Part shown: piece after piece, positions 7,646 to 16,243 of the stretch | How positions within the stretch are numbered: position 1 is the first letter of the stretch | Layout: every line of letters starts with the position of its first letter | Assembly: GCA_030752795.1 (NCBI GenBank) | Contig: JASMDM010000086.1 | Span: 1 to 41,110 of the forward strand | Reading direction: 5' to 3' | DNA from: SAR202 cluster bacterium | Lineage (GTDB): Bacteria > Chloroflexota > Dehalococcoidia > Lucifugimonadales > UBA1123 | Length of the DNA stretch: 41,110 bases | Notes under the pieces: model-generated | Databases searched by the model: none | Told to the model about the DNA's origin: nothing | The model's input: only the letters and a program-made list of their open reading frames with translations | Program-made: the position numbers and the translations under genes

Positions 7646-7746
7646 TGTTCGATGCTCCTGTTGTGCTGGGGCACGCGAAGATTCCATCTGGCGTGCGCCA
7701 ACGAAGATGTTATTGCAGCGATTGCGATTTGGCCCAGAAACACAGA

Positions 7747-7832
7747 AGCCTCCCGCGCCATTTGGGCCTGGCGCGCGCGAGGCTATCTAGTCAGCAGTCG
7801 TGATGTGAGGGAGAATCCTACGCGGTTCCCAA
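7747..7832 (-). promoter_or_regulatory. structured thrS leader: GGGAACCGCG motif and strong hairpin
   Basis: About 220 nt separate the predicted start site from thrS. Within it, on the minus strand, GGGAACCGCG (7821-7830) resembles the T-box signature UGGNACCGCG except for its first base. About 36 nt later comes a long GC-rich hairpin: AGCCTC plus CGCGCCA pair with TGGCGCG plus GAGGCT across 7747-7784. The order (motif, then terminator-like hairpin, then synthetase) is that of a T-box attenuator. However, there is no room for a normal specifier stem I between the start site and the motif, and no clear U-run. I treat it as an attenuator-like leader of unproven mechanism. Confidence 0.4.
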
Positions 7833-7872
7833 GGCTGATACCTGCCTTCTATTCGAGGTAACTCTGCGATCA

Positions 7873-7902
7873 ATTCTATCGAGGTACTCTCACCGTGGTC
7901 AA
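7873..7902 (-). promoter_or_regulatory. sigma70-type promoter of the thrS operon
   Basis: On the minus strand TTGACC (7897-7902) and TAGAAT (7873-7878) are separated by 18 bp, with a predicted start near 7866. A near-direct repeat of TTCTAT(T)CGAGGTA overlaps the -10 region (about 7847-7890). Confidence 0.65.
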
Positions 7903-7934
7903 GCTACGCCACAGGCCCATGGCTTGGAGGAGCG

Positions 7935-8951
7935 TCACGAGGTCTCGTCACGCCCGAAGAACCGAGCGAGCTCGTCTCGTTCGAATCGAGGGAGGTCTAC
8001 ATTTCCGGAAGCGGTGCCCATGCGAAGGCCTTGGCTCTTGTCGGTGACTCGGCCGATGTCGAATGCACCGATGCCGGCGTCTCCGAGTGCGGTCGTCAGC
8101 GCCTGGACGTCGTCAGGGGCCACGGCGGCCAGCAACGATCCCGACGCGATCAGGCCCAGCGGATCGAGCCCGAGCGCGTCGCAGACGGCTTGCGTTTCGG
8201 GTAGGACTGGGATGCTGGTCCGGTCGATCTCCATGCCGACGCCCGCGCCCATAGCCATCTCCAGCAGGCCGCCGACCAGGCCGCCCTCAGTCGGATCGTG
8301 CATCGCGTGGACGGGAGCGGCGTCGACCGCGATCGACGCGTCCCGCACGACGCTTATCCCGGGTGAGAACAGGAACTCCGTCGCACGGTCGATCACGTCG
8401 GCGCCGACTCCGTGGGCCGTTAGCGTGTCGGCCGCCTCACGCGCCAAGATGGCCGTGCCTTCGACGGCGATCCCTTTCGTTATGACGATGGCGTCGCCTG
8501 GTTTCGCCCCGGAGGTCAGCACGACACGATCCTTGTCCACCTCACCGAGCATCGCGCCGACCGCGAGAGGCCGATCGATGCCGTAGGTGATCTCCGTGTG
8601 CCCTCCGATCAGCGTGACGCCGAGCTCCTTGCAGGCGACGGTCAACTGGTCGAACACCTCGCGAACCTGATCGGCTTCCGTTCCTTCCGGAAGCATCGCC
8701 GTCGCCATCAACCACTGCGGCGTAGCGCCCATAACGGCGAGATCGTTCGCGTTGACCTGCACCAGGTACCAGCCGATCAAGTCCGTCGCGAACGTGATCG
8801 GATCGGTCTTGGCGACGAGATATCGATCGCCAAAGTCAATCAGCGCCGCGTCCTCGCCGGTCTTCGGTCCCAGCACCACACGCGGGTCGTTGATCTCGAT
8901 GCCGCCAAGCAAATCGGTCAGCAGCTCAACCGGCAGTTTTCCAGCTTTCAT
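7935..8951 (-). CDS. AIR synthase-related protein (HypE/PurM-like ATP-binding fold)
   Basis: Member of the PurM/HypE/ThiL/SelD superfamily, which binds ATP and usually activates a carbonyl or carboxamide. The 338-residue product shows the N-terminal glycine/acidic motif PKTGEDAALIDFGD, the dimer-interface motif VNANDLAVMGATPQW, GGHTEITYG, and a C-terminal domain with HDPTEGGLVGGLLEMA and ASGSLLAAV. It looks closest to HypE-like proteins but lacks the C-terminal Cys peptide that HypE carbamoylates, and no hydrogenase maturation genes are nearby. Its substrate cannot be told from sequence. ATG at 8951 matches the family N-terminus (MKAGKLP); a TTG at 8990 would add 13 residues. It ends just upstream of the thrS promoter. 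Confidence 0.8.
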   Translation of the reverse strand: MKAGKLPVELLTDLLGGIEINDPRVVLGPKTGEDAALIDFGDRYLVAKTDPITFATDLIGWYLVQVNANDLAVMGATPQWLMATAMLPEGTEADQVREVFDQLTVACKELGVTLIGGHTEITYGIDRPLAVGAMLGEVDKDRVVLTSGAKPGDAIVITKGIAVEGTAILAREAADTLTAHGVGADVIDRATEFLFSPGISVVRDASIAVDAAPVHAMHDPTEGGLVGGLLEMAMGAGVGMEIDRTSIPVLPETQAVCDALGLDPLGLIASGSLLAAVAPDDVQALTTALGDAGIGAFDIGRVTDKSQGLRMGTASGNVDLPRFERDELARFFGRDETS

Positions 8952-9022
8952 CGGATGCCGAAAGCCGATCGCTGGATAGTGGGGCTGCAACTGTACGCAC
9001 CGCCCGATTCTGCGGCCGTAGG

Positions 9023-9041
9023 GGCGGGTTTCAAACCCGTC
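9023..9041. repeat. palindrome GGCGGGTTT-c-AAACCCGTC
   Basis: Near-perfect inverted repeat with 9-bp arms (one mismatch) in the divergent region between the HypE-like and HAD genes. A second copy lies 109 bp away. Confidence 0.7.
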
Positions 9042-9131
9042 CGCGTGTATCGCTCACCATCATGCGTCATTTTATCCGGCTCAGGCTCCTTAGTGGTCTT
9101 TCAGGCGTAGTCAACGCGTTGCCGACAGCCG

Positions 9132-9150
9132 GGCGGGTTTGAAACCCGCC
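9132..9150. repeat. palindrome GGCGGGTTT-g-AAACCCGCC
   Basis: Perfect inverted repeat with 9-bp arms and a single central base. It is nearly identical to the copy at 9023-9041. Apart from these two and the HAD promoter I see nothing in the 8952-9265 interval. Confidence 0.75.
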
Positions 9151-9227
9151 TCCACGCGATGGCGCGTCGCCGCGCGATTCTCAGCATTCGATATGAACGA
9201 CATCTCATCGATTCGCTGAACGCACGC

Positions 9228-9256
9228 CTGACACGCCGGAAGCGCAATGCTATCAT
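9228..9256 (+). promoter_or_regulatory. promoter of the HAD hydrolase gene
   Basis: CTGACA and TATCAT are separated by 17 bp. The expected start (about 9263) is 2-3 nt before the ATG at 9266, and no Shine-Dalgarno is visible, so the messenger is probably leaderless. Confidence 0.6.
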
Positions 9257-9265
9257 ACTCGGGCT

Positions 9266-9973
9266 ATGATCAAAGCGATATTCTTCGACCTGTACGGGAC
9301 GCTCGCCGGGTTCCAGCCATCGCGATACGAAATTCAGTCGGCGGCGTGCGTGGAGTTCGGCGTCACCGTGACTCCCGACGGCATTTTGCGCGGATACGGC
9401 GCCGCCGATGCGTTGATGGCGCAGCAAAACGCCGTGAAGCGGATCCGCGACCTCGACCGGCAGGAGCGCATCGATTTCTTTTCGGAATACGAACGCCTCG
9501 TGATCGCTGGGTCTGACGTCGACGTCACGCCCGAGCTCGCGCACGAGATCTGGTTGCGCATTCGAGAGATGCCATACGAGATGCGCTGCTTCGACGACGT
9601 GCTCGCGGCAATGGATGTACTGAAGCAACAGGGCTTGTCGCTCGGCCTGATCTCGAATCTCGACGTTGACGCAGATGAAGTCACCCAAAACATGGGGCTC
9701 ACACAGTACCTGGATTTCGCGGTGACCTCGCGAGATGTGGGGTCGACGAAGCCTCATCCCCCGATCTTCAACGCGGCGCTGCAGCGATCGGGCGCGCTGC
9801 CCGACGAGGCGATTCACGTCGGCGACCAGATAACGTCCGACATCGAGGGCGCGATGGGGGTCGGCATCAATCCGGTGCTGCTCGACCGCGACGGCAACCA
9901 CGTCGGCATCACGATGTGCCCGCGCATCGAGACGATGATGGAGTTGCCGGGGCTGATCGCCGATTACGCGTAG
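9266..9973 (+). CDS. HAD superfamily hydrolase (subfamily IA)
   Basis: A Rossmann-like phosphatase/dehalogenase-fold enzyme using an Asp nucleophile. The 235-residue product has motif I FFDLYGTL with Asp8 (the second Asp of DxD is Tyr, as in 2-haloacid dehalogenases and several phosphatases). It also has an alpha-helical cap (residues about 15-95), motif II LISNLD, the motif III Lys in GSTKPHP, and motif IV HVGDQITSDIEGA. The DLYGT form does not settle between haloacid dehalogenase and phosphatase activity. The gene stands alone with its own promoter and probably no leader. The downstream interval is repeat DNA. Confidence 0.85.
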   Translation: MIKAIFFDLYGTLAGFQPSRYEIQSAACVEFGVTVTPDGILRGYGAADALMAQQNAVKRIRDLDRQERIDFFSEYERLVIAGSDVDVTPELAHEIWLRIREMPYEMRCFDDVLAAMDVLKQQGLSLGLISNLDVDADEVTQNMGLTQYLDFAVTSRDVGSTKPHPPIFNAALQRSGALPDEAIHVGDQITSDIEGAMGVGINPVLLDRDGNHVGITMCPRIETMMELPGLIADYA

Positions 9974-10678
9974 GGTGCAACGGCGTTGGTGGTTCGCGAC
10001 CGCCTGGCGCCATCTTCGTTTCCGGGCCTCATACCCGATGATGGTCATCAACTAACTAAGTTGTGCTCAGAGCTTCTCGCGATTCCGAGCATCCGTCCAC
10101 GGGGAGCCACACACCATCCGTTCGCCCTGAGCCCGTCGAAGGGCCGCCCATCCGCAAGCGTCGCTCAAGCCGTTATGCTCATTAACCCAACACGTTGTAC
10201 ATAACGCTTCACTGCGTGCTATACCTTTCGCAGAAGCAGAAACTTCTGGGGTCCTGTAAATAAAAGTGGGCGTTCAGCGACCAGATTCTTCGGCTGCGGC
10301 CTCTGAATGACAGAATTTTGGAGCGCCGTTGCTGTCCCATGCGCTGTTTGGCTCGCGGACATAACGTTGCTCACCACGAACAGTTTTAGGCGAGGCCACG
10401 CCCCCAATCCGCTCGCCCTGAGCCCGTCGAAGGGCCGTCCCAGACGCAAGTCCCGCTGCCAGTCTGTTCGCCCTTCTCGACGAACTCAAAGGCAGGCACT
10501 GAGCACGACACACCCGCGGGGCGGGCAGCGCATAGGGACGCGACGGCGACGTGATGTCACCTAATTCGGGCAGGAAAGGCGAGTCGTTACTTGGAAGTCC
10601 CGACGCATCGCGATCCCGGCCTTGTCAGGACCTGTCGAACCACACCGTTAAACGGCCCAGTCACAGCGGCCGCCGGTC
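9974..10678. other. gene-free interval filled with dispersed repeats
   Basis: No convincing gene is present. Two copies of CGCCCTGAGCCCGTCGAAGG lie near 10119-10146 and 10409-10437; the reverse-oriented relative CATCGACAGGCTCAGGCCGA is at about 3286. A 57-bp dispersed repeat is at 10281-10337. Near 10591-10640, TCCCGACGCATCGCGATCCCGGC followed by TTGTCAGGACCTGTCGAACC resembles the start of the tandem units at 3401-3450. The interval separates the convergent HAD and mfd genes. Confidence 0.75.
10281..10337 (-). repeat. dispersed repeat, inverted copy B
   Basis: This 57-bp stretch matches the reverse complement of 3064-3120 with two differences by eye (CTGCGG here where the other gives TAGCGG). 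A third, diverged copy begins near 20767. Confidence 0.9.
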
Positions 10679-13600
10679 TTATGTCGTGCCGAATCGGCCC
10701 TGAGCCGGCGCGGCGTCATAACTCCCGGCGGCGGCGCTCAGAAGCTGGGTGGCCATGCGCTCTCGGAACTCGGTGAACTGCGTGATCGTGTCGATCAGCG
10801 GCTCTTCCCAGCCCTCTTCGAGCTGGCCGAGGTCCAGGCGGATCTGTTCGTTGCCCACTTCCGCGGCCCGGTCGAGTCGTCGCTGGAGCGCGCGTCGCGC
10901 CCCGCCGACCTGATCGGTCAGCCGTATGACAATCCTGCCGTTCTCCCGGGTGATGGATTCGACGCCAGCCGAAGCGGCGGTTAGCTTCAGACGCATCACG
11001 TACAGCAGGTTGCGCGCTTGCCAAGGCAACGGGCCGAAGCGGTCCCGGAGTTCGTCTTCGATCTCGCTGATCGACTCCATCGACTCTTGGTTGATGAGCC
11101 GCTGGTATAAGCCCAGCCGCGACGGCAGGTCGATGATGTACTCCGCTGGAAGGCTCGCCGGAATGCCGAGGTCGACCTTCACGCCAGGGTCCGGCGCCAG
11201 GCTATCGACCGTCGGTAGCTCGATTCCTTCGATGTCACCTTCGACGAAAGTCGGCGTCTCGCCGGGGAAGATCTCTCCGGATTCGCGTCTTGCCCGCAGT
11301 TCTTCGACGGCGCTGGATAGCAGTTTCGTGTACAGGTCGAAGCCGATGGCGTGGATGTGGCCGCTCTGCTCCGCTCCGAGGATGTTGCCGGCGCCGCGAA
11401 TCTCAAGGTCTTTCATGGCGATACGAAACCCTGCGCCCAGTTCAGTTGCAGCGAGCATGGCTCGGAGGCGGCGCTCGGCGGTCTCGGTCAGCGAGCGGGT
11501 CTTTGGCACGAGCATGTACGAGTACGCTCGGCGGACGCTGCGCCCTACCCTGCCCCTGAGCTGGTAAAGCTGCGCTAATCCGAACGTGTCGGCGCGGTTG
11601 ACGATCAGCGTGTTCACGTTCGGGATGTCGAGGCCGGATTCGATGATCGTGGTGCACACGAGGACGTCAAACTTGCCCTCGGAGAAGTCCGCCATCGCGC
11701 CCTCGAGCTCGCGTTCACTCATCTGGCCGTGGGCTATGCCGACCTTGGCCTCGGGGACGATTCGCTTGATGTAGTCGCCCATGTAGCCGATGTTGTAGAC
11801 GCGATTGTGCAGGAAGTAGACCTGCCCCTGCCGATCCAACTCCCGAAGGATTGCCTCGCGGATGAGCTCGTCGCTGAACTCGGAGACGTAGGTTTTGATC
11901 GGCAAGCGCTCTTCGGGCGGCGTCTCCATCGTGCTCATGTCCCGAACGCCGGCCAGCGACATATGAAGCGTCCGCGGGATGGGCGTCGCGGTTAGAGTCA
12001 GAACGTCGACCTCGCGCCGCATCTGCTTCAGGCGTTCCTTGTGGGCGACGCCGAAGCGTTGTTCCTCGTCTACGATGACGAGGCCAAGGTCTTTGAATCG
12101 CACGTCTTTCTGGATGATGCGATGGGTGCCGATGCAGATGTCGATCTTGCCGTCCGCCAACGCTTCGACTATGTCTTTTTGTTCTTTCGACGTTCTGAAA
12201 CGGCTCAGCACGTCGATCTTAGATGGATAAGCGCTCATTCGCTGCGAGAACGTCACGTAGTGCTGCTGCGCCAGAACGGTCGTCGGAACCAACACAGCGA
12301 CCTGCTTGCCGTCCATGACGGCCTTGAACGCGGCTCGCAGCGCGATCTCGGTCTTGCCGTAACCGACGTCGCCGCACACGAGGCGGTCCATCGGTTTCTC
12401 GGCTTCCATGTCGTCTTTGACTTCGGACAGCGTTGCCACTTGGTCCGGCGTCTCCTCGAACGGGAACGATTCCTCGAGCTCGGCCTGCCACGGGGTGTCC
12501 GGGCCGTGCGCGTGCCCTTTTTCGAGCTCGCGCGCCGCGTACAAGGCCAGAAGCTCGGACGCCATCTGGCGTGTTGAGCGCTCGGCCCGCGCTTTGGCCC
12601 GTGACCACTCCTGAGTGCCGAGCCGCGTCAAGTGCGGCGGATGGTCGCTCGGCGCCACATAGTGTGTGACACGGTCGAGATGTTCCATCGGGACGTACAA
12701 GCGGTCGCTCTGGGCGTACTGCAGGATCAAGTATTCCGCGCCCTGGGACGACCCATCGGTTGGCCGACCCGTGCCGACAAATTTCCCGATGCCGTGCTCG
12801 ACGTGCACCACGAAGTCGCCGGGCGATATTTCCGATAGGAACGCGTCCCATCTGACACCGGGTCGTCGCGCGGTTCGTCGTTGCTTCGCGATGCCGAAAA
12901 TCTCGGTGTCGCCTAGGACGATCAAGCCGCCGCTTGCGTTGGGCATCGCGAAACCGTCGCCAAAGCTCGGGCCCTCGGCTTGAAGCACGGTGAGTGTTCC
13001 CGGTTCCGGAGCCTTCGTCAGCGCTCCTGGCAGCGTCGCGTCGGCGCCGTAGTCGGCGAGTATCTCGCTCAGGCGTTTCGAGTGCGCCGTGATCGCGACG
13101 ACGGTTTGCCTGCCGTTGATCAGATCAGTCGCCTCTTCGACGAAGCTGTCGAGCTTCCCAAGAAACGTAGGCGCGGAACCGAACGGCAGGATATGCACTT
13201 GCTGGTAGGTCAGATCATCGGCGCCCCATTGGGTCACGCCCATGCTTCTGGACACCGTCTCAAGCTGGGTTTCCATTTCGGACCAGGGAATGTGGAAAGA
13301 GGGAAAGTTGTACGGCAGCTCCCCGCGATCTTCCTTCACGAGCCTGAGCTCGTGTATTCGTTCTTCGGTGTCCCAGGCCGTCCCGGCAACGTCAGGCGGT
13401 CGCAACGTAATCACGAGCCCGTCTCGGGGGAAGTAGTCGAGCAACGCGCCGTGATTGAAGAACCCGGCGTACAAGTTCAGGTCGTCGACTTCGTGGCCTT
13501 CGAGGAGTTGGGCGAACTCTTCGCGGATGCGGTCCTGCTGCTGCGCGTTGCAGTTCACGACATCGATGCGTGAAATCTCCGCCTCTAGCCGGTCCCGATC

Positions 13601-14311
13601 GGTCATCGCGGGCAGGGTCTCATGCGCGGGGATGACCTCGATCGAATCGATCATCTCGGTCGATCGCTGATTCGACGGATCGAACATGCGGATGCTGTCG
13701 ATCTCGGAGCCCCACAGCTCGATGCGGACCGGGAACGACGCCCCGACAGGGAAGATATCGATGATGCCGCCCCGCCGGCTGACCACGCCCGGACCATACA
13801 CCGAGGATTCGAATCTGTAACCCATCCGACGCCACTGTCCCAGCAAGTCCTCGAGGTCCACCTCGTCGTTGACCTTCAGAGTGTGGACGCTCGACTCGAA
13901 GCTGTTTCGGTCCAAAGTGCGCTGGGCAACGGCGACCGACGATGCGACCACCATCGGCGGCCGCGCGCCCGTCGTGAGCGCATACAGCGCCCGCAGCCTC
14001 TGCTGGGCGGTGTCGATCTCTGTGACCACGCGCTCGAACGGCAAGGTCTCGGTCTCGGAGAAGTGAAGCACCGAATCGTCGTCGCCGGACCATGCGAGCA
14101 GGTTTTCGTGGAGCCGTCGCGCTTCCTCAGGTTTGGGCGCGATGACGAGGACCGGCACATCGAGGTCGCGCCACAATGTCGTCAGCAGGAAGGGCGTGGC
14201 GTCCGGCATCGCCTGAACCGTGGCCGAAGCTGAAGGTTTGTGAAGCGTCTCGCTCAACTGTTTGTACTGAGGAGTCGGTTCGAGGAACGCCGAAAGCGAG
14301 CTGAGATTCAT
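10679..14311 (-). CDS. mfd: transcription-repair coupling factor
   Basis: ATP-driven translocase that removes RNA polymerase stalled at DNA lesions and recruits UvrA. The 1210-residue product has the full layout. The UvrB-like N-terminal part covers about 1-340 (TLPFERVVTEIDTAQQRL, SRRGGIIDIFPVG). The CarD-like RNA polymerase interaction domain begins near 498 (GDFVVHVEHGIGKFVG). The RecG-like helicase domains carry Walker A GDVGYGKTE (647-655), DEEQ (748-751) and TATPIPRTL (774-782), followed by QLRGRVGRS. The C-terminal autoinhibitory domain is present. Length is normal for the family. It lies 148 nt downstream of the zincin-like gene on the same strand and may be co-transcribed with it. 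No frameshift or missing motif is seen. Confidence 0.97.
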   Translation of the reverse strand: MNLSSLSAFLEPTPQYKQLSETLHKPSASATVQAMPDATPFLLTTLWRDLDVPVLVIAPKPEEARRLHENLLAWSGDDDSVLHFSETETLPFERVVTEIDTAQQRLRALYALTTGARPPMVVASSVAVAQRTLDRNSFESSVHTLKVNDEVDLEDLLGQWRRMGYRFESSVYGPGVVSRRGGIIDIFPVGASFPVRIELWGSEIDSIRMFDPSNQRSTEMIDSIEVIPAHETLPAMTDRDRLEAEISRIDVVNCNAQQQDRIREEFAQLLEGHEVDDLNLYAGFFNHGALLDYFPRDGLVITLRPPDVAGTAWDTEERIHELRLVKEDRGELPYNFPSFHIPWSEMETQLETVSRSMGVTQWGADDLTYQQVHILPFGSAPTFLGKLDSFVEEATDLINGRQTVVAITAHSKRLSEILADYGADATLPGALTKAPEPGTLTVLQAEGPSFGDGFAMPNASGGLIVLGDTEIFGIAKQRRTARRPGVRWDAFLSEISPGDFVVHVEHGIGKFVGTGRPTDGSSQGAEYLILQYAQSDRLYVPMEHLDRVTHYVAPSDHPPHLTRLGTQEWSRAKARAERSTRQMASELLALYAARELEKGHAHGPDTPWQAELEESFPFEETPDQVATLSEVKDDMEAEKPMDRLVCGDVGYGKTEIALRAAFKAVMDGKQVAVLVPTTVLAQQHYVTFSQRMSAYPSKIDVLSRFRTSKEQKDIVEALADGKIDICIGTHRIIQKDVRFKDLGLVIVDEEQRFGVAHKERLKQMRREVDVLTLTATPIPRTLHMSLAGVRDMSTMETPPEERLPIKTYVSEFSDELIREAILRELDRQGQVYFLHNRVYNIGYMGDYIKRIVPEAKVGIAHGQMSERELEGAMADFSEGKFDVLVCTTIIESGLDIPNVNTLIVNRADTFGLAQLYQLRGRVGRSVRRAYSYMLVPKTRSLTETAERRLRAMLAATELGAGFRIAMKDLEIRGAGNILGAEQSGHIHAIGFDLYTKLLSSAVEELRARRESGEIFPGETPTFVEGDIEGIELPTVDSLAPDPGVKVDLGIPASLPAEYIIDLPSRLGLYQRLINQESMESISEIEDELRDRFGPLPWQARNLLYVMRLKLTAASAGVESITRENGRIVIRLTDQVGGARRALQRRLDRAAEVGNEQIRLDLGQLEEGWEEPLIDTITQFTEFRERMATQLLSAAAGSYDAAPAQGRFGTT

Positions 14312-14459
14312 GTGCGATGTCGTCCTGTCGAGCTTGTGATTCCGGGTGTATTCCGATTGGGCCGAAACGCCTAAACGACCAGCACCCGATGCCGTGTCTT
14401 GTCACGACTCGCGGTCTGGCCATCGTCAATTGTATCACCGGTGGACGGCGGGCAGTCTG

Positions 14460-14825
14460 CTACGACACTCCCATCGCGTCCAGTTCGTCGTCATCGATGC
14501 CAAAATGGTGTGCGACTTCGTGAACCACGGTGTCCTGGACCTCTTTCACCACGTCCTCGTCACTGGGACATACGCTCTCGATAGTCGTTTGAAACAGGGT
14601 GATCTTGTCGGGGAGAACCAGGTTGTAGTCGTATCGGTCGGGCAGCGGGATGCCCTCGTACAGCCCGAGCAGCAACTCGTCCTCGTCGAGGCCGGAGCCG
14701 ATGAGTTGGTCTCGGGACGCCGTTTCCTCGACCACGACGTCTACGTTGTCCATGCACGAGACGATCTCGTCCGGGAGTTCTTCCAGGGCTTGTCGCACAA
14801 GCCGTTCAAATTGTGCTCTTTCCAT
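14460..14825 (-). CDS. zincin-like metallopeptidase family protein
   Basis: A 121-residue protein with an HExxH zinc motif (HEVAHHFGID, His102-Glu103-His106) in its C-terminal third, preceded by a predicted sheet region (DVVVEE..., LPDKITLFQ). The pattern matches the small 'possibl zinc metallopeptidase' family (Zincin_1/DUF1025-like), in which function is unknown; the third ligand is likely the acidic residue a few positions after the second His. No signal peptide is present, so it is cytosolic. ATG at 14825 matches family N-termini; the longer frame to 15044 would overlap the divergent enolase gene. There is no Shine-Dalgarno, but a promoter places the start site about 3 nt upstream, suggesting a leaderless messenger. 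mfd follows. Confidence 0.8.
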   Translation of the reverse strand: MERAQFERLVRQALEELPDEIVSCMDNVDVVVEETASRDQLIGSGLDEDELLLGLYEGIPLPDRYDYNLVLPDKITLFQTTIESVCPSDEDVVKEVQDTVVHEVAHHFGIDDDELDAMGVS

Positions 14826-14834
14826 CGCGCAAAG

Positions 14835-14865
14835 AGTGTACCAGAATTCATGGTTGACCTTGCAA
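14835..14865 (-). promoter_or_regulatory. extended -10 promoter of the zincin-like gene
   Basis: On the minus strand TGG-TACACT (extended -10) has TTGCAA 19 bp upstream. Predicted start near 14828, 3 nt before the ATG at 14825. Confidence 0.5.
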
Positions 14866-14877
14866 GGCGATTCGGCC

Positions 14878-14906
14878 TTGACCGGATCCTCGAGTTGAAA
14901 TATGGT
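14878..14906 (+). promoter_or_regulatory. promoter of the enolase-superfamily gene
   Basis: TTGACC at 14878-14883, 17-bp spacer, TATGGT at 14901-14906. Leader of about 110 nt before the ATG at 15025. Confidence 0.5.
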
Positions 14907-15024
14907 TGCGGCGGACTCGTTGCCATATCGCTCGTCGATGCACAGAAATGATGAGGATTCTCCGCATATCTGAGCTCGACGCTGGCAATCACTTCGTCCA
15001 TACCAAATCTCCAGGGAGGCAGCA

Positions 15025-16194
15025 ATGAAAGTCACGGCCATCAAAAGCTATTCGGTGCAGGCGGGCGACGGTCGCCCATATTTCATCGTGAAGGTCGAAA
15101 CAGACGAAGGTATCTACGGCCTCGGCGAGATCGGCATTCGCAACTGGGGCGCGGCGATTACCGCTGCAATCGACCACCTGTCCGAGATCGTGATCGGCGA
15201 AGATCCGTGGAGCACCGAACGTCTATGGCAGCACATGTTCCGCGGCGGCTTCTTCCCTGCCGACAAGGTCTACTGCTGTGCCATCAGCGCCATAGACATC
15301 GCGCTATGGGACATCAAAGGCAAAGCGGTTGGAATGCCCGTGTACAAGCTGCTTGGCGGGCCAGTCCGGGACAAAGTTGTCTGCTATCCGCATTCCCAGG
15401 GCACGACGACTCCGGAGCTGGTAGAGAACTGCATCGAGCACGTTGAGGCTGGCTGGAAGTTCGTACGCTGGGGCCAACCCGAAACCGGTGGCAAGTTCGA
15501 GTACCAGGGCATAGACGGGCGATTGGAGCCGGTCGAATCGATGCGGTTAGCTGAAGAGCAGATGGCGGCCGTGCGCGAGGCGGTAGGCCCGGACATCCAG
15601 ATATGTTTCGACGTTCATACCAGGTTGGACACGGCTCACGTGGTCACGATGTGCAGGGCTCTCGAGCCGTTCAACCCCTTCTTCATCGAAGACCCGTTGC
15701 GGTCCGAAAACCCCGCCAGCTATCGGACGCTGGCGCGTCACGTTTCGCTGCCCATCGCCGCCGGTGAGCAATGGGCGTCCAAGTGGCCGTTCCGCGAGGT
15801 GATCGAAGAGGAGCTTATCAACTACGCCCGCATCGATCTGTGCATCGTCGGCGGTCTGACAGAGGCGCTCAAGATCACGCATTGGGCGGAGACTCACTAC
15901 ATCGACATCGTGCCCCACAACCCGCTCGGCCCGGTCAGCGCGGCGGCGTGCGTCAACCTGTGCATGGCCTCGACCAACGTCGGTGTGCAAGAGATGCCGA
16001 AACGACCGGGCACGTTCGCGACGGACCTTTTCCCGATGCAGATCGAATGGGAAGACGGCTACGCCTGGACGCCGTCGGATCGCCCCGGCCTCGGCGTCGA
16101 CTTCGACGAGGCGTTCGCTAACGCGAACCCTGCGCCGCTAACCGGTTGGACGCCGCTGCTGCGCCGAAACGACGGCGCGTTGACGAACTGGTAG
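15025..16194 (+). CDS. enolase superfamily protein, D-galactonate dehydratase-like
   Basis: Mandelate racemase subgroup TIM-barrel enzyme that abstracts the alpha proton of a carboxylate substrate, here probably dehydrating a sugar acid. In the 389-residue product the N-terminal capping domain (1-120) is followed by the barrel. The three Mg ligands are Asp196 (CFDVH), Glu222 (FFIEDPL) and Glu248 (AGEQW). Candidate catalytic residues are His198, two residues after the first ligand as in DgoD-type dehydratases, and His298 in PHNPLGPVS. The match to D-galactonate dehydratase is by motif only; mannonate or other acid-sugar dehydratases remain possible. The ATG has GGGAGG 5 nt upstream. It stands alone, convergent with the DUF5671-like gene. 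Multiple enolase paralogues are reported for SAR202 Chloroflexota. Confidence 0.85.
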   Translation: MKVTAIKSYSVQAGDGRPYFIVKVETDEGIYGLGEIGIRNWGAAITAAIDHLSEIVIGEDPWSTERLWQHMFRGGFFPADKVYCCAISAIDIALWDIKGKAVGMPVYKLLGGPVRDKVVCYPHSQGTTTPELVENCIEHVEAGWKFVRWGQPETGGKFEYQGIDGRLEPVESMRLAEEQMAAVREAVGPDIQICFDVHTRLDTAHVVTMCRALEPFNPFFIEDPLRSENPASYRTLARHVSLPIAAGEQWASKWPFREVIEEELINYARIDLCIVGGLTEALKITHWAETHYIDIVPHNPLGPVSAAACVNLCMASTNVGVQEMPKRPGTFATDLFPMQIEWEDGYAWTPSDRPGLGVDFDEAFANANPAPLTGWTPLLRRNDGALTNW

Positions 16195-16243
16195 AGAGCC
16201 TCGGGCAGTTGTTGGCTTTGGCCGTGATTGGCGGGACCGCGAT

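Noticed and set aside
7646..7902. A full T-box riboswitch upstream of thrS
   Set aside because: A GAGAGTA segment looked like the stem I motif, but it lies within the promoter spacer and would not be transcribed; the motif alone is too weak to claim it.
10219..10564. Small open frames near 10.2-10.6 kb
   Set aside because: They are translations of the dispersed repeats and change frame between copies.
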